A DNA stretch of 64,000 nt. Source: Apostichopus japonicus (taxonomy: Eukaryota; Echinodermata; Holothuroidea; Aspidochirotida; Stichopodidae). Of the stretch, positions 50,809 to 63,424 are shown in pieces. Position 1 is the stretch's first letter. Every line of letters starts with the position of its first letter. Position numbers and translations under genes: made by a program. The stretch lies in assembly GCF_037975245.1 (NCBI RefSeq), contig NC_092565.1, forward strand, positions 18,641,999-18,705,998, read 5' to 3'. The notes below the pieces were generated by a model that saw nothing but the letters and a program-made list of their open reading frames with translations, was not told the origin of the DNA and made no database searches.

Positions 50809-53159
50809 TTGGAACGACCAAACATGTTTGTCAGAACTACAGAGACGTCTAGATGGGGATGCAAGAGCTCCTTGACATAAGAATTTGAACTTCTTGGCTT
50901 CTTTCCCGAAATCAAACAACACAAGATGCCAGTTTCATAATGAACAATTTTTATTATCTTTGTGCATTATACAACAAGCTTATTGGAAGGTTAATATTAG
51001 GTTGGAATGGCCTTTATATACATCACACCTTATTAAAGGTTGTCATCAAATCTGCTAGCAAGTCAGATAACGGTCACCCATGCTGATATTTCCAACAACA
51101 CATTTTGACTGCCTCTAACAAATAGTTGAGCACACAGATCCTCTAGGAGAGTACTCTTGTAAAATTCTAGCAATGTTTAGTGAGCTAACCTTCCAGGGCC
51201 AATGATGAGGTTTAATATGTTAATAACTGGCTAGTTAGAAGGCTATATAGTTTTGTGCATGAAGTTTGTAGCAATTTTCTTAGATACAATATTTACAAAA
51301 GCTTCTTTACTTATGGTTATCATCTTGATACAACATCTCACTTTTCCCTTGGGTTACTTCTTCTAACCAACAAAAAATATCATTTAGAGTGTTGTATGTT
51401 AAAAGGCATACAGCATATATACTACATTTCAACTTTATGTACAAATTCAAGCACAATGGTTTTACCTGTTTTACCTTGCAATAAAGCAAATCAATTAAGA
51501 TAAAAACAATTGTCACATTAACAAAGCCAACTTCTACTAAAAACAGATATAACATATTATACTCATTTCATGAACAACCTCTCGAATTGCATTTTGATAC
51601 TCCTCTTAATCCCGTCTAGTATACTTTATATTTTCCTCCATTGTCCTGGAGGAGGAAAGAGAGTCCATTACCAACCATTTTTCCACACATAATAAATTGA
51701 CAATCATTTTGCACTGCAATATCTCATGAGGTATGCATATCCACACTAAAGAAACCTTCCAACTGAATACGATATATGACTTCTTTGGCATTTTACACCA
51801 AGCAGGGCAGCTACACACAGCCAAATAACATTCAGCAAGATAACTTTCCAGTTAAGTACTGTTTCATTTTTACTATCCAGCATCAGCAATTTTCTTATAC
51901 TTTCACTCCTACTCACTCCTCTTCATATTCTTTTTGTTATTTTTTTTCCCCCGTCTTAAACACAAATCTCGTTGTCACACTGTGCATCCATTACAAAGTT
52001 CAAGCATTGACGATAATATTTAAAGATTGGTTTATATGAACTTATAATGATACAAGATTAAAAAAAATACTGATTGGTATCAAAGAAAATTTATAAATAT
52101 AATCTGCTACTACATATGAAAATTAGAATTTGTAATAGTCCCAATAGAATTAAGCACAAAGACAGTGAAATTTGGCAAATATTTGTACATGACTTGTCCA
52201 ATAATATACTTTCCATAATGCATTAATACTGAAATGACACATTAGAGCTATTCAAACCTTGCATGAAAATTCAAGTCCATAACGGTCGAGCCTGCCTATA
52301 GAAAAGCAGTTCTCAAATTCGCTCGAGCATTAATAGTTTGTTACTTGATACTGCTATTAGGATTGATCCTTGAGCGCATCTAATTAATTGACCAGCCACC
52401 ATATAATTGTAAACACTTGGGCCCTAATTGCCACTACTTTCCTGTGTGAAGACAAATTTGGCTTGACCACTGAAATAGTGCACTGTGTTTAAACATGAAT
52501 TTGTGTAGAGGAGCACTCAGTATTGCTAGCATTAGGAACTGGGGTAGATATTCGATCTCCCCTGTATTTTGCCACTAACAGGGGACTTGGGTGGTATATG
52601 CTATAGGTGGGGAAGACCATAATGCCCATGGGAGCAACAGAAATTTGTTATCTTGTGATTGGAGTATCTGTCATGTTACCAGAAGTGAGTTACACTTATT
52701 TTCTGGCATAATTACCTTAACTTGTACTTGTGCATTATGCCATACTCCTAAACTGGCCTGTGGTTATTCTGAAAATCTAGTAAAATAACTAAGTCGGGCT
52801 AACGTATTTCTTTGGTTGAAAAGTTGGGACACTGCATCCATCCATCCCTCCCTCCCTAAGGAATAATAAAACTTTTCGGTAGCCCCATAAGCTTGTGAGG
52901 CTAATACTATGGGGCCATCAACCATATTTTTTGTTGAAACATTATATCATGCTTCCAAAAGGTCACATACGGTATTGCTATGCATAGGTACAACTGCATG
53001 ACTAGGTTTTCAGTTTGCGTAAGGTCAAAATTGATATTTTTTAATGCTGCAAATTAGACCTTTTTTAGAAAATCGAGACAATTAAGTCTGCCATTTGCAA
53101 AATTTATTCATTACAGAAAACGGATAATCGCCACTTTTGGGACGTGGGGTACTACAAGT
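50809..53159. other. Convergent intergenic interval or 3'UTR of the zinc-finger gene
   Basis: No coding signal on either strand. AATAAA-like words on the minus strand are compatible with 3'UTR. Confidence 0.4.
50950..50955 (-). promoter_or_regulatory. Candidate polyadenylation signal of the zinc-finger gene
   Basis: AATAAA on the minus strand (GATAATAAAAATTG). No better candidate was examined closer to the stop codon, so the implied 3'UTR of about 3.5 kb is uncertain. Confidence 0.2.
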
Positions 53160-53690
53160 TGGATGGTACCATCACAACGTCGCAAGAACTACAGTATTTT
53201 GCTTGAATTGAAGAGGAAAGCAACATCAGCAAAGTATGCCCTCACTCACAATAAATAACAACCATGTGTAGTTATGTCAATCACAACGTCACAAGAACTA
53301 CGGTATGTTGCTTAAGAAGAAAGCAACATCAGCAAAGTATGCCTCACTCAATAAATTACAAACATCTGCAGTTATGTCAATCACATCATCACAAGAACTA
53401 CTGTATGTTGCATAAGAGGAAAGCAACATCGGCAAAATATGCCCTCACTCAATAAATTACAAACATCTGCTGTTATGTCAATCACATCATCACAAGAACT
53501 GCAGTATGTTGCATAAGAGGAAAGCAACATCAGCAAAGTATGCCCTAACTCACAATAAATAACGAACAAGTGCAGTTATGTCAATCACAACGTCACAAGA
53601 ACTAAGGTATGTTGCATAAGAGGAAAGCAACATTGGCAAAGTATGACCTCACTCACAATAAATAACAAGCAAGTGCAGTTATGTCATGTA
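53160..53690 (+). repeat. Tandem repeat of about 102 bp, 5 units
   Basis: GTTATGTCA recurs at 53271, 53371, 53472, 53575 and 53678. Each unit also has CACAAGAACTA and GGAAAGCAACATC. Unit lengths vary from 100 to 103. It lies between the two convergent genes. Confidence 0.93.
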
Positions 53691-54460
53691 AAATATAAAT
53701 TATAACAAAATACCACCTGTAGGGCTCTTGTAACCTGTGCGTAATACAAGGATATCCAGTGTTGTTGCAGAAACAAGAAAAATATTATTAAACAACCTCA
53801 TTTTAGGCTGAAAGTGCCTTTCATGCTATGACATGCCTAGCAAACCAGGCAGTATTTACCAGACTATAACTCTTCTCATATCCACCTTCTCCCCCTCAAA
53901 AAAAAAGGAAACCTTGACTAGCACACTTCCATATGACAGAGAGTCAAACCCACATCCCAACCCCCCCCCCCCCCCAATGCCAATCTACCCTCACTTCCTG
54001 TACTTTATCAGACCTCTTTCATGCTTCACTTTCATCTCCATTTTTTTCAACTCTTAACATTTACCACAAAGCCTGTCTGGTCTGTAAATATTGCCTTCTT
54101 TTTACTTTGTCCTAAACCAGTATTATGCATATCAATTTAAACCTGCACATACTGATGCCACATCACGACAGTACTAAATCTTTGTAATCCATAACTTTCC
54201 AAATCTAACAGATGAAGGTTCTGTTTACAGAACAAGTCTGTGTGCATGTTGAGTTGTTGACAATTGCAAAACTTTCTTTTGCTCATTCTTTTGCAAAAGG
54301 GCTAAAGTTCCTGCAGGTGAGAAATACATTTGTCATGAAAATGTGATGAAAATGAAAATCTAAATACGGAAAGCCTGCAAAGATTTAGGCCATCCTCAGT
54401 TTGTGCATGTTTATAATGGAATGCTTAATACAGCTTTATAGTTTCCATTGGGGTGTCCCT

Positions 54461-54667
54461 TTAAGTCGAACCACTTGGGAATGGTATTCTCCGACGTGGC
54501 TGGTAAAAGAAGGAGTCGTTACTGTCCGTTCCACTCCATCTGTGATATTCAGGACAGGATCCATAGTGGCTCGATGCTGCACCGGGAGGCAGAGTGGAAT
54601 CACAGAAAACGCAAACCGTGTCATCAAATGTGTCAAGATTGAGGTCTTTTCCTGCACCTTCAGGCTC
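54461..54667 (-). CDS. Zinc-finger gene, last coding exon with C2HC motif
   Basis: It holds 68 codons plus TAA. It contains DTVCVFCDSTLPPG and SSHYGSC, the zinc ligands. The frame has an upstream in-frame TGA, so it can only be coding if spliced; the only AG in the open stretch before the motif is CGCCAG. Overlapping open frames on the plus strand (to 113 residues) lack context. Confidence 0.6.
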   Translation of the reverse strand, partial: EPEGAGKDLNLDTFDDTVCVFCDSTLPPGAASSHYGSCPEYHRWSGTDSNDSFFYQPRRRIPFPSGST

Positions 54668-57480
54668 CTGGCGAATTATGACAGATTTAATTCAATTTGC
54701 AGTTTTTCAAAGCTAGCCCCTTTCAAAGTGAGGAACAGGTAGGACTATCATTAATTTTGTTATTTAATAAACTTTTGATGCCCAGAAAGTTCACAGGCAC
54801 ACAACAGGTGGTTATGTAAATTCCTTTAATAGCAAAACTATCCTCAATTATAAACTGACAAAGAATGCAAACTTTTTTTTAAATATTTGACCCTTGCAGA
54901 CCGTTTAACATATATGCAGATGAGCATAAACGAATAATGATCTAAATATGAATATGCATATAGAATAATATGAATATATGAATATGAAATATAACCTGGT
55001 TTGCTTGCTCTGCTGCAGGATTTGCTTCGTTTATATCCTCATCCAGCAACCTGTCATCTTCCCCATCTAGCAGGAATGGTGCCAGATTTTGAAATTCCTC
55101 ATGTGGTTCATCTTCAGGTAGCTGTGAATATGAAAAGGAAGTGATAACAATTGTGCAACTAGGGTAATTAAGAGAACCCTGCACGTCAAGCAATCAATTA
55201 AAACCGATCATATCACCTTAATAAAGCTATTAAATTGATCAGCTATTCAAGAAATTAGGCAGCTACTGTAATACCATTTTTCATTTTTCTCCTCCGACCC
55301 AATGTACACTTCTCTAAATAAAATACATAAAAGACTTTCTGTGCAGTATGTAGGCTACCCAATGCTTTTGTTGACTTCACAATAGTTTACTCTTGTTGAC
55401 TCCACGATAGTTAACTTTTGTTGATCCCAAAATAGCTGATTTTTGTAACTTCCACAATAATCATTTCAGCTCTGTGTCACCGGGCTGTATGACAATGTAC
55501 AAAAAGATAACACACAAACAAGATATGAGAGGCTACTTTACGATGTATTCACTTAGGCTTCACAGTCAGTAAACAGAACATGGTGAGTGATCAGTAGGAT
55601 ATGGGCTTCAATTCAAAAACAAATGATACTCATACTAAATTTATAAAGCACAAATTAACATGTACTTCAATGTTAGTAGACTAGGAGTAACATCAAACGA
55701 AATGTCCCAATTGCGAAGTACATTTGATTAAAGATATTTGAAAAATACTGATCAACCAAAATGATTATTTATATAGTAATTGGCAAACATATTAAACAAG
55801 ATCAAGTAGTTTAGATAAAATGAGGATAGGTAACAACGTTGCAACTGATTGAATCACAAAATAACTTTCAGAAAGAAGGAAGTTCTCTTTGGCGAAACCA
55901 TCATTAAAAAGAAATTGAAAAGAATTACACATGTATGTGAAATTCATAGTCGCAAAATTGCACCCACCTCAGTTACATAAACTACATGTTACAGCTTACT
56001 GGTAATTGTTTCTGGGGTCATAGGATGATTGGTGGTACAGTATTTATAAGCTTGAGTATTGTCCTTGGCAGGTCACAAGAAGACCATGGTCGGAGCATAA
56101 AATAGAATGGCGATGACATCAACATGATAGACCAGGGCAACAGCAATGAATAAGGCACAAAGTGGAACCAGAGAACTTGATGAGGAATTCGTTGTAACCG
56201 TACAGAACGTCAACTTTTAAAACACAGGATGGTCCATCTGAGGGGTCCAACAGCCAGGTGATGCGGAACTTCCGAATTGAGGAAACTGTTTAATTCGTCG
56301 GTGGGATTGATATGTTATGCAAAAGTAGAAAATAGAGGGTCTAGAATGGTAGAATTAAACTTTATGGCGAGTCCAAGATGGTAATAGATAGTGATGACAG
56401 AAGGTCGAGGTCCAGAGACTGATAGGTGGCATCGTCTCAATCACACACAAAACACACGTCGTTTGAGTTTGATGTATGAATGGAAAGGACATTTCCACTC
56501 ATGGCACTGGCCAGTCAACTCGATACAGATTAAAAGTAGTCTGCCACTACATGTCCACCCAGAGTAACAGCGAGAAGGAATCAATCTTCTTGACAGCATT
56601 CAATCCCTTCAGCTGGGCGTAGCTCTCAAAAACGATGTCACCATCTGGCTGGAACCTCGTTTTCCAGTCCCAGAAAAAGTTTCCACAGGATGCTCTGATG
56701 ATATTATATTTAATAGAATTGACAGAACCCGGATTCCCTTCAAATCATTATAATACAGAATTGCCCCGCACCTCCACCTAATTGTCACCGGGGGTTAGTT
56801 GACAATGTACCAAAGATAAGACGCAAACAAGATCGATATGGAAAGGTTACTTCACGATGTATTCACTATAAAGGCTTCACATGTGCAAGATGAGATGTAA
56901 AAGACCCCTAAACAGAGATGAACCACCTCTTATATACTTAACACTATGTAACAGGGCCACATGGCTGGAAAGGAAGTTACACTCCCATAACATATTTGGC
57001 AACTGGCCCCTGAGACAACCTGTCAACAAGGGAGGTTAAGTGATACATAAAGAAAACTATCAGGAGGATAGCGAGATGTCACAGACTGTAAATTACTTGG
57101 GAGTATCGATAACCAGTGAGGACTGACACAGGATGTGAAAATCACCCAATTGGATTGATAATTGCCAGTTTACTTCTTCACAACCAACACATAGTAAAGA
57201 AGTAGCAGTTGGCATATATAGTACTTACCAGTTCCATCTGAGGCTGGTTGATCTCATCTGCTTCTCCAAGGTTGTCGTATTGGCCTTGCTGAACGTCCTG
57301 AGGTTCCTGAAACATGTGTCGATGGTAGAGAGCCAACCTCACCCTCTGCAGATCTTCCTGATCAGCTCTGTTTGAAGGCTGTTTCAATCTTTCATTCTCC
57401 ATTTGCAGAGTCACGATTCTCTCCTGGGCCATTATCAGTTCCTCTCTCAAGCGTGAGACATCTTCACCACCATGCGCCAT
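54461..57480 (-). CDS. Unrecognised coiled-coil protein with C-terminal C2HC (UBZ4-spaced) zinc finger, 3 coding exons
   Basis: Joined exons on the minus strand: 57480-57229, 55121-54996, 54667-54461, giving 585 nt (194 residues plus stop), all phase 0. Residues 8-35 form a probable coiled coil (LREELIMAQERIVTLQMENE). Residues 70-126 are acidic (EDDRLLDEDINE). Residues 145-164 are C-x2-C-x11-H-x3-C (Cys145, Cys148, His160, Cys164), identical in spacing to the UBZ4 ubiquitin-binding finger of Rad18 and close to fingers of NEMO/optineurin-type adaptors. The C-terminus is basic (PRRRIPFPSGST). The start ATG has A at -3 and G at +4. The exon 1 donor (CTG/GTAAGT) and exon 2 acceptor are strong. 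The last intron has a weak donor (CAG/GTTATA) and a weak acceptor (CGCCAG), so a missed exon there is possible. The composition suggests a small adaptor; ubiquitin binding is inferred from spacing only. Confidence 0.6.
54996..55121 (-). CDS. Zinc-finger gene, second coding exon
   Basis: The acceptor is TCATATTCACAG. It holds 42 codons (residues 85-126), LPEDEPHEEFQNLAPFLLDG onward, strongly acidic. The donor CAG/GTTATA is weak. Confidence 0.65.
57229..57480 (-). CDS. Zinc-finger gene, first coding exon
   Basis: It encodes residues 1-84 from MAHGGEDVSRL to NQPQMEL and ends at CTG/GTAAGTAC. An acceptor CGTCATAG at 57516 with a pyrimidine-rich lead implies a 35-base 5'UTR segment (57481-57515) joined to an upstream noncoding exon. 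Confidence 0.75.
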
Positions 57481-57653
57481 GTTCTGTTTCTCTTTTTAGC
57501 TTGATGTCTTCTCTTCTATGACGAACGAGAACAAACACAAACTTACTAGTAAATTCATGGATCATTTTCATTTTCAGATGGGTACTATATGGTTCTTTTC
57601 TTTAGTGGGGTATTAAAGTGTTTCATGTCATCAGCCAATACCATAATAGTTAT

Positions 57654-58078
57654 GCCCACATGTGCCAGCTAGTAACCAACAACTGTATACCACGTTTGGA
57701 TATATAATCTGATTTAAGGTTGTGGAGTTATTTTGCAATTTTCCCATTTTGGTCCATCCCAAAGAAACTGGGTCCGATCAAATTTTGCGCATAAATGGTC
57801 CCAAAACTACTGGGCCTAGACAGAGTGGCTCAAAAATATATTTGCCCCCAAAAATTGAACCCGACAAAAATGTGGGCCAAATGGTCCCAAATATAATGGG
57901 CCCCACCAATTCAGGACCAAAGAATGTGTCCCAAAATGCATTTGAGGTGGAAATAAAATTTGTACCCACCCGGCCTTAAAATGGGCCCCGAATTTGGGGG
58001 GGCGCAGATGGTCCCAAAAGATTTAGGCCTACATGTACCAGCTATTAACCAACAACTGTATAAACCAAGTTTGACTAC
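57654..58078 (+). repeat. Diverged 45-bp direct repeats enclosing a GGTCCC-rich block
   Basis: CCAGCTAGTAACCAACAACT near 57665 and CCAGCTATTAACCAACAACT near 58039 bracket about 330 bases in which ATGGTCCCAAA (57795, 57881, 58008) and TGGGCC words recur irregularly. It lies in the probable first intron of the zinc-finger gene. Confidence 0.6.
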
Positions 58079-58355
58079 AATACGACATTCAAATGTAAAG
58101 AATTTCACGTTTGACACCATGACCTCATTAATATTCATTAGGTCAGCGTGAGTAATCACAGACCCAAGCAAGTGTCCCTGACACACACACACACATGTAC
58201 CCACACACAAACCTGACTGAATAGGTTCCTTTACTTCCACAAAAGGAACCAGAACCAGTTTAGTTAGGAGAACAGTAAACTATTGGCTGGCTTGTTCACA
58301 TTGAATGTAATTGCAGCTGAAATAAAAGCTTTTTGTGCAGAAACAAATTCACAGG

Positions 58356-58580
58356 CGGAGTGTATAGCCTAGTGGTTAACGCCGGCGTCTCCCAGTCATG
58401 AGATCCCCGGTTCGATTCCCCGCCGACAGCAATGTGTGTCGTCTGGCAAGGGTGTTGTTCAATAACAACTTCCTGACATGGACGTTAAATGGATGTGTGC
58501 CGAGAGATTGGCTTCGGTCAGCTTGCGAGTCTACAAGCCTCCATGGCTTCTTTCGCGAGTTCCTGCTTGCGGGAAGATCA
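58356..58580 (+). mobile_element. tRNA-derived SINE
   Basis: A Pol III A box TAGCCTAGTGG (58365-58375) and a perfect B box GGTTCGATTCC (58409-58419) are 33 bases apart in a tRNA-like head. A body of about 140 bases follows (GACGTTAAATGGATGTG, GATTGGCTTCGGTCAGC), running straight into a (CATA)n tail. The anticodon region (CTCCCAG) hints at a Gly-type ancestor, but the cloverleaf is decayed. No target duplication was found by eye. It sits in the probable first intron of the zinc-finger gene. Confidence 0.8.
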
Positions 58581-58763
58581 CATATACATACATACATACA
58601 TACATACATACATACATACATACATACATACATACATACATACATACATACATACATACATACATACATACATACATACATACATACATACATACATACA
58701 TACATACATACATACATACATACATACATACATACATACATACATACATACATACATACATAC
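58581..58763 (+). repeat. (CATA)n microsatellite, the SINE tail
   Basis: About 45 uninterrupted CATA units following the SINE body. The long Thr-Tyr-Ile-His or Cys-Met-Tyr-Val open frames here are artefacts of the repeat. Confidence 0.97.
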
Positions 58764-61700
58764 TATCAAGATTCACCATCACCATATACTGTATATGAAA
58801 CTGAACCAACTTTTCATTCTAACTCTGGATAAACTAAATTACTAAAAATAGTTTTGTAAATTTCTTTTCAGCAGTAAAAGAAAGGGACACAGTTGCAATT
58901 TTAAAGATAATTTTTGATAGATTGAATGTTTAGGGACAATTATGAATCCATGAAAGAAGACCTGTGCAAAATTGTAAAGAAATTGCTCATTTTACCTGTT
59001 TACACTCCTTTGAGCTAATTGCAATCAAATATTTTTGGCATGCTTTGATGTTAATTTATGATTTAAACTCCCTCATCGCATTTCATAAACATCAAAACTG
59101 TCCCAAAATATGACATGATGCTTCACAAAATAAAAGGAAAACAAAATGCTAATTTCAACAATGTCAAATTCCCAAGAAAATTAAGAAAAAATATTCATTT
59201 TACTTCACAATGCAACAAATGATTCATTCGATCAAACACACATTGCAAACAAAACAAGCATACAAAAAAAATCACAGATGTACATCCAGTGTGCAATCTT
59301 TTAACCTTTTAGTCAAGCCTCCACTTGGCTTCTGGCCAACCAGCAATAGGAGGGATTTACAAGTGTTTTGCTAAAACTTAAGAATCGACAAATCCCAGTC
59401 ACCAAAATTTTATTAAAATTACGACAGTCAATGAAATTCATTGGAGGAAATGCTCGCTGGCAGCTACCATTGTCTCCTAGCAGTAATCTGGCAATGGGCC
59501 AATCCGCAAGCAAATGGGAAATCCTGTCACACATGATGAGCACACAGAAAGAATCAATAACAACAGAGGGGATTATACTTATATACTTTATATGGAAGTT
59601 TTTGAGTGGTTTATAACAGAAAACTACGCAGTTTGGAGTTTTTCAAGCCTGTGAAATCATGTTTTAGCTGTTTGTTTGGATTTTTAAATGTGCAGAAGAA
59701 CTTTGTGATTGCAATCAATATTTCTAGATATATGTACCTGTAATGTTTGGGTCTCTGACACCAAACTGACATTTACTAGTTGCTCAAGATAATCAATCAA
59801 AGACAAAGAGATGGAGAGTGTAGCTGGATTGGTGTTTATTCAATAATTAATTAATTATTATTCTAATACCACTCCGGCTTACTGCTAAGATACAATGTGA
59901 CCCACTCATGAGAGGCATGCAAGAAGAACAAAAGGCTTCAAATGAGGATGATGCAAGTAGTTATTCCTGGCTGTTAGGACTTGCTGTAAACTTTGACATG
60001 TCCTTGGTACTTAGACATTGAAATTTAGGGATGACAATGCACAACTTAAGTTGACAAAATTTTGTCAATCCACAATAACACCAAACAATAACACCAAACA
60101 ATCATACCAAACAATGACACCAAACAATAACACCAAACAATCATACCAAACAATAACACCAAACAAGGAACTAGTTCTTTTTACAAATGGACTTCCATTG
60201 ATCTCTGTCTAGGTGATTGCAACATAACCACCAGAAGGTCACTTTCTCGAACAAAATTTAGGGAGATACTGTAACTAAATCCTCACTTCAAAGTCTATTC
60301 AAACTACCTGTATTATGTAATGATTAAAAGATTGATTAGGAGATAACATCATGCGCAATTTGAAGTGAATGGTGTGCCTCAAACTTTCTTTTGTTTTGTT
60401 TTTATAACCTACAACCAAACCCTTCTCCTCCCTCCCTATACAGTAGTACCTCACATACGTTATGACGACCTACACATATCTTAAACTTCTAAGCAGGTAA
60501 AGGCTAGAATTCTGGAAGTCAGTATTTGCAGATGTGACAGTACTGTACCTAGTATCGCAAACTTAACAGGTGTACATCTGTAAACAATATTAAAAGGAAA
60601 GTAGGAATAGCACATACAAAACTGTACAGTGAAATTTATTTATATGCATATATTCAATATTTCATTCTTTATAGCTACAGTACCATCGACATCTATATTT
60701 ATATTTTGTATAAATCTTTCCAAACTCTTTTATCAAATCTACAAATTAAAATTTACAAATTTTTCCACAAAATCATTGTTGACAGAAACCAAATTCTATA
60801 GATTGACTAGGAGCAGGCAGGCAGGCACACACAGCTTACTGTATAGTTACTATCTATTCAAAACACCAAACAACAACAAATACTAGGGGTTTACACCCTT
60901 TCTGGCTGATTGCCAAAGTTTGACTACCTTGTCTGGTTTGTAGACAAACAAAGATTAACCATGTGAAGGTCACTTTCTGGATAAATTTTGTGTTATTGAA
61001 AAGATACCATGTAGTTAAAAATAGCATGCAATCTCTCTCAAATTTATTCATGGGCAATTCTATTAACAACAGAATCTTGATATAGATGATAATGTAATGA
61101 TATTACTGGATACTATGATTGGCTATACCTGACACACCTATTTATGAAAAACAAATAGTGCTAATTTGATAATATTAGTCTGAAAATTAACAATACACAT
61201 ATGAGTAGGCCTATTATGCATATCCTGCATATATCACTCAGGAATTCACAACAAACCAAGTTCACTGACTGGCCTACAGTAGCAAAGTGTGACTCATGGT
61301 AATAAAATTAGTAATTTAGCCAAATTTAGTACCATATATGCAAATAATCTTTTGTTGACTAATAGTTAGGGACTAAACAATTGCTGAAAAGTGGAAGTGG
61401 TGCAAGATGTGAATTTTGTCGTAGAAAATAAAGTATCTATCCATGATATTTAGCAATGCCATCCTTGACTTGCATCAGTCTGTGGTACAGTAAATAATAC
61501 TATATTTATATATGGACACTAAGTTTAGCTACTTTGTTACTTCTTCCTACAAAAGGAATGCTGCAGTCTATTGACACACATACAGTAAGGTCTTAGTAAG
61601 TTTTCTGTTATAAAGGCTAACCAAGTTTTCTGGTATTTAACTAAGTAAGAAAAGTAACTTTTGAACAAGCGTGCGAACAATCAGTTCTTAAGACTTCCTG

Positions 61701-63171
61701 TCGATTGAATCCACCACACATAACAAATATATTTCATCTTAAAGAAACTCATACCATGAACTCATGAACTCATAACATGAACAGGCCTCATACCATGAAC
61801 AACCAATTGAACACAAAACTTAATGTGAAGTTCTTCCATTAATGTAAAAATGTCGATCAAAGCAAAACACATTTAAGCTAAAACTAGGGCAATCTGATAT
61901 ACTGTAGATGTGGCTATTTTACCTGACTTTGTCTATAGATATGTGTGACGTTAATGTTACTGGCTATATTTAACACCTTATTTTACTCGAAGAAACCAAA
62001 AGTTTTATCGCAGTCATGTACTTATTCAACCAACAACTTCAGTGAAACTTTGGCTTAAAATTAGAACTTTGTAATGATGCAAGTTATAAGTAGCTCATCA
62101 CAACACAATGTTTAAAATCATCTCCCAAGTCTTGCCATACAGAACATCCAGTATTTATGTGTCAAGGACCTCCTGGGTGGTTGGGAAGTCTGGTGGTGAC
62201 ATCCATGGGGGAGGAAGGGGGGGGTTGAGAGAGGTACACCATATGGCAAGACAAGACTGAACTGAATTTTGATCTATAAAAGTTAGTATTTTGTTCCCCA
62301 CTAGCAAGCTCTCTCAAAGAGCTCTTGATGAATAAACTTCCCCAGGGAAAATTTATCAAAAGATACACAGATTTTTTTGGATATGAAAATCTTAGATTTC
62401 ATGTGCGAACCACTTTCTTAATTGGTCCTGCACACAAACTTTTACCAGGTTTCTAACCCTCAATTTCATGGAGGTTAATTGGAGGGTTAAAATTACAAAT
62501 AAGCTAGTGCATATGGTTGAAGGGCCGAAACTGTGAATGAACCAGTGGATATCACTACATATGAGTAAATAAGTATTTCAAGAAGTGAAGAAGACTAGGA
62601 AGGCTTTGATCCTATTTTCATACCAAAACAATGCAGTAATTAAGAGCTATTGCTTGAATAAATCTAACAGCAATTGTGAAGTGGACTATATTTATAGAAA
62701 GGTTAATAACTGGAACACAGACAAAAATAACACAACATGCAACCATGTATATACTACCCATCATTAATTTGTGAGGTATTACATGTATAATTACAGTTTC
62801 AAATTATCTAATGAATAGAATGCTGTAATTGTCATTTGATTACAGTATAACTTGAATATTGTAACTGCTGTGGACTAACTTAGTGTAGTCGTCCTTTCAT
62901 CACAGAAACCAACACGATGAAGGTGGCAGTTCAATGCTATATCTTAAGTTAGAGCAGTGGTAACACATGCAACGATAAATATTGCAAATCATGTGACGAG
63001 CATAGTCCAATATCCTTGCATATCTACTAGCAGGAGCTCAAGACGCAAGCAGCATATGTTGGTGACTGGATGCTTGCTCAGTCTGCACCTCCACTGAATT
63101 TGTGCTACAAACTATGTTAACATACTGGGTTTCAGCCTGTAAAAAGTAGGGTTACCATTATAACCCACAGT
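58764..63171. other. Probable first intron of the zinc-finger gene
   Basis: AT-rich, with the 13-bp repeat and short AACTCATAACATGAAC-type repeats near 61750-61800. No exon supported. Confidence 0.4.
60075..60167 (+). repeat. 13-bp tandem repeat, about 7 units
   Basis: Units of the form ACACCAAACAATA/ATACCAAACAATC follow each other without spacers. Confidence 0.85.
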
Positions 63172-63424
63172 CAGGGGGGGGGCAGCCGCCCCCCCTTGAG
63201 CATAATTTTTTTTTTTTGTTAATGTTTTTATGATATCGCTAGTATTTTCAAAAGAGAAAATGCTAAGATGCAACTTACAAGGCCTGGGAAGTGCCTTTTC
63301 CAGCGATCTGGGAGGCATTCTAAGCCAAAATTTTCTTGTACGCTTCGCGCCAATCATGGTGGCGCTACGCTTAGATAGTATACAGTTTCGCCCCTCCCTT
63401 GGCAAATTCCTGGCTACACGCCTG
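63172..63424 (-). mobile_element. hAT-type miniature element, family B, with 8-bp target duplication
   Basis: The element (253 bp) is flanked on both sides by CCCACAGT (63164-63171, 63425-63432). Reading on the minus strand it starts CAGGCGTGTAGCCAGGAA and contains the family core GCGCCACCATGATTGGCGC and ACTAGCGATATCATAAA. Its other end is only CAGGGGGGGGGC on the plus strand, so the second terminal inverted repeat is shortened. Confidence 0.85.

Noticed and set aside
54401-54742. Plus-strand 113- and 64-residue open frames over the zinc-finger exon
   Set aside because: They are shadows of the minus-strand exon, which has the zinc-ligand pattern and matching phases with its neighbours.
58376-58845. 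Thr-Tyr-Ile-His and Cys-Met-Tyr-Val repeat open frames
   Set aside because: They are translations of the (CATA)n SINE tail.
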